From Nomia melanderi (Eukaryota; Arthropoda; Insecta; Hymenoptera; Halictidae), in assembly GCF_051020985.1 (NCBI RefSeq), contig NW_027475138.1, forward strand, positions 4,178,745-4,242,744: a stretch of DNA of 64,000 nt, in the 5' to 3' direction. Within the stretch, counting starts at the first letter, position 1, and each line of letters starts with the position of its first letter. A model generated the notes under the pieces. The model had not been told where the DNA came from and did not search any database. It worked only from the letters and a program-made list of their open reading frames with translations. This document shows, piece by piece, positions 61,736-64,000 of this stretch. The position numbers and the translations under genes were made by a program.

Positions 61736-63852
61736 GACCACCAGGGGCCGAGTAAACCAACGTCTCATGGGGCCGAACACTCTGGGTCAGGGTAAAATCC
61801 AATATATAACTGTTGATATCTTGGGTGCTATTAGAGATAGGGCAATAAACCAAAGTGAATTATCTGCAGGAGACACTGGCGCATGAATCTGTGCAGCGGG
61901 AACGACCTCGGACCACCAGGGGCCGACACAACAACCGTCTCATGGGGCTGGACACTCAGGGTCAGGGTAAAATCCAATATATATCTGGTGATATCTCGGG
62001 TGCTATTACATATAGCGCAATAAATCAAAGTTCATCGTCTGCAGGAGACACTGGCGCATGAATCTGTGCAGCGGGAACGACGTCGGACCACCAGGGGCCG
62101 AGACAACAACCGTCTCATGGGGCCTGACACTCAGGGTCAGGGTAAAATCCAATATATATCTGGTGATATCTCGGGTGCTATTACATATAGCGCAATAAAT
62201 CAAAGTTCATTGTCTGTAGGAGGCCCTGGCGCATGAATCTGTACAGCGGGAACGACCTCGGACCACCAGGGGCCGAGAAAACCACCGTCTCATGGGGCCG
62301 GACACTCAGGGTCAGTGAAAAATCCAATATATATCTGGTGATATCTCGGGTGCTATTACAGATAGCGCAATAAATCAAAGTGCATTGACTGTAGGAGGCC
62401 CTGGCGCATGAATCTGTGCAGCGGGAACGACCTCGGACCACCAGGGTCCGAGAAAACCACAGTCTCATGGGGCCGGACACTCAGGGTCTGTGAAAAATAA
62501 AATATATATCTGGTGATATCTCGGGTGCTATTACAGATAGCGCAATAAATCAAAGTGCATTGTCTGTAGGAGGCCCTGGCGCATGAATCTGTGCAGCGGG
62601 AACGACCTCGGAACACAAGGGGCCGAGACAACCACAGTCTCATGGGGCCGAACACTCTGGGTCAGGGTAAAATCCAATATATATCTGTTGATATCTTGGG
62701 TGCTATTAGAGATAGGGCAATAAACCAAAGTGAATTATCTGCAGGAGACACTGGCGCATGAATCTGTGCAGCGGGAACGACCTCGGACCACCAGGGGCCG
62801 AGTAAACCAACGTCTCATGGGGCCGAACACTCTGGGTCAGGGTAAAATCCAATATATAACTGTTGATATCTTGGGTGCTATTAGAGATAGGGCAATAAAC
62901 CAAAGTGAATTATCTGCAGGAGACACTGGCGCATGAATCTGTGCAGCGGGAACGACCTCGGACCACCAGGGGCCGACACAACAACCGTCTCATGGGGCTG
63001 GACACTCAGGGTCAGGGTAAAATCCAATATATATCTGGTGATATCTCGGGTGCTATTACATATAGCGCAATAAATCAAAGTTCATCGTCTGCAGGAGACA
63101 CTGGCGCATGAATCTGTGCAGCGGGAACGACGTCGGACCACCAGGGGCCGAGACAACAACCGTCTCATGGGGCCTGACACTCAGGGTCAGGGTAAAATCC
63201 AATATATATCTGGTGATATCTCGGGTGCTATTACATATAGCGCAATAAATCAAAGTTCATTGTCTGTAGGAGGCCCTGGCGCATGAATCTGTACAGCGGG
63301 AACGACCTCGGACCACCAGGGGCCGAGAAAACCACCGTCTCATGGGGCCGGACACTCAGGGTCAGTGAAAAATCCAATATATATCTGGTGATATCTCGGG
63401 TGCTATTACAGATAGCGCAATAAATCAAAGTGCATTGACTGTAGGAGGCCCTGGCGCATGAATCTGTGCAGCGGGAACGACCTCGGACCACCAGGGTCCG
63501 AGAAAACCACAGTCTCATGGGGCCGGACACTCAGGGTCTGTGAAAAATAAAATATATATCTGGTGATATCTCGGGTGCTATTACAGATAGCGCAATAAAT
63601 CAAAGTGCATTGTCTGTAGGAGGCCCTGGCGCATGAATCTGTGCAGCGGGAACGACCTCGGAACACAAGGGGCCGAGACAACCACAGTCTCATGGGGCCG
63701 AACACTCTGGGTCAGGGTAAAATCCAATATATATCTGTTGATATCTTGGGTGCTATTAGAGATAGGGCAATAAACCAAAGTGAATTATCTGCAGGAGACA
63801 CTGGCGCATGAATCTGTGCAGCGGGAACGACCTCGGACCACCAGGGGCCGAG
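61736..63852 (+). repeat. 6-monomer higher-order repeat, 1,050 bp x 2
   Basis: Bases 61,736-62,785 recur at 62,786-63,835, and the match continues to 63,852. I see no difference over 1,117 matched bases. Shared rare variants are AGTAAACCAACG, AATATATAACTGTTG, GGCCGACACAACAACC, TTCATCGTCTGC and ACGACGTCGG. The edges are set by CTCCG versus CTCGG at 61,735/62,785 and GAGA versus GAGT at 63,853/62,803. Confidence 0.9.
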
Positions 63853-63874
63853 AAAACAACCGTCTCATGGGGCT

Positions 63875-64000
63875 GGACACTCAGGGTCAGGGTAAAATCA
63901 AATATATGTCTGGTGATATCTCGGGTGCTATTACAGATAGCGCAATAAATCAAAGTGCATTGTCTGTAGGAGGCCCTGGCGCATGAATCTGTGCAGCGGG
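63875..64000 (+). repeat. Partial monomer at the right edge
   Basis: The last 126 bases are the start of a normal monomer (GGACACTCAGG to GTGCAGCGGG). The array therefore continues beyond the window. It carries AAATCAAATATATGTCTGG, slightly off the core consensus. Confidence 0.93.

Larger units (their letters stand above)
1..64000 (+). repeat. 175-bp satellite DNA array filling the window
   Basis: The same 175-bp unit recurs head-to-tail from the first to the last base, always in the same orientation. Landmarks such as GGTGATATCTCGGG and GCATGAATCTGTGCAG return every 175 bases throughout. With the unit set to begin at base 1 (GGACACTCAG), there are 365 complete copies and a 126-bp partial copy. 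No inserted gene, transposon or unrelated spacer is visible. The only length changes found are single bases. A unit close to nucleosome-repeat length, higher-order repeats and megabase-style homogeneity are typical of eukaryotic centromeric or pericentromeric satellites; that chromosomal location is inference. The monomer is not one I recognise, and the strand label is arbitrary. Both array ends lie outside the window. Confidence 0.98.

Noticed and set aside
1..64000. Recurrent 65-100 codon open frames on the minus strand and 60-90 codon frames on the plus strand
   Set aside because: They recur in every monomer at the same place, overlap each other on both strands, have no start context or upstream signals of their own, and vary with the repeat without any sign of codon-level constraint. 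The repeat length makes them unavoidable.
1..64000. CRISPR array
   Set aside because: The unit is 175 bp and conserved along its whole length. There are no short repeats separated by unique spacers, and no cas genes.
1..64000. Transposon, rDNA, telomere repeat or tRNA genes hidden in the array
   Set aside because: Every 175-base step shows the monomer landmarks in order. No stretch longer than about 50 bases departs from the monomer.
1..64000. Bacterial or phage origin, or a defence or toxin system
   Set aside because: There are no genes, ribosome binding sites or operon structure. The GGAGG-like bases before ATG (AGGAGGCCCTGGCGCATG) recur in each monomer but lead into frames that stop almost at once or have no consistent product.

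Overview
The whole 64 kb window is one uninterrupted head-to-tail tandem array of a 175-bp satellite monomer. It holds 365 complete monomers, all in the same orientation, plus a 126-bp partial monomer at the right edge. The array runs off both ends, so its real length exceeds 64 kb. I see no protein-coding gene, RNA gene, transposon, CRISPR array, rRNA or tRNA, and no stretch that fails to align to the monomer. A satellite array of this size and uniformity points to a eukaryotic nuclear genome, most likely centromeric, pericentromeric or other constitutive heterochromatin. I do not recognise the monomer and cannot name the organism.

The monomer is about 53% GC by hand count, with an AT-rich core (reference positions 20-45), several short inverted repeats and about 9 CpG sites. 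Register is held almost perfectly: I count only 11 single-base length changes in the window (net -1), and several of these are copies of one event carried along by larger duplications.

Layout: (1) 1-37.3 kb is subfamily 1, with markers GCGGGAACGACC and GGACACTCAGGG. It contains higher-order repeats of 5 monomers (4.0-5.8 kb), 7 (10.3-12.8 kb), 8 then 9 (15.6-21.1 kb), 3 (25.4-26.4 and 28.8-30.0 kb), 13 (27.8-31.0 kb), and 4 nested with 12 (33.8-36.8 kb). (2) 37.3-41.9 kb is subfamily 2, with markers GCGGGATCGACC, GGACTGTCAGGG and GGGGTCGGA. (3) 41.9-45.95 kb is an island mostly of subfamily-1-like monomers. (4) 45.95-57.4 kb is subfamily 2 again, with a 10-mer (47.7-51.2 kb), a 4-mer (51.7-53.1 kb), a 3-mer (55.0-56.1 kb) and a 2-mer (56.5-57.2 kb). 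(5) 57.4-64 kb is a third, subfamily-1-like group marked by TTACATATAGCGC, ending in a 6-mer duplicated with no visible difference (61.7-63.85 kb).

The interesting content is evolutionary. There are very recent local duplications of different unit sizes, a 457-bp block identical at two places 35 kb apart, four dispersed monomers sharing a 53-bp segment unlike the consensus, and monomers that look like recombinants of these types. Short open reading frames recur on both strands, but they are a by-product of the repeat: 175 is not a multiple of 3, so no frame can stay open across the array.
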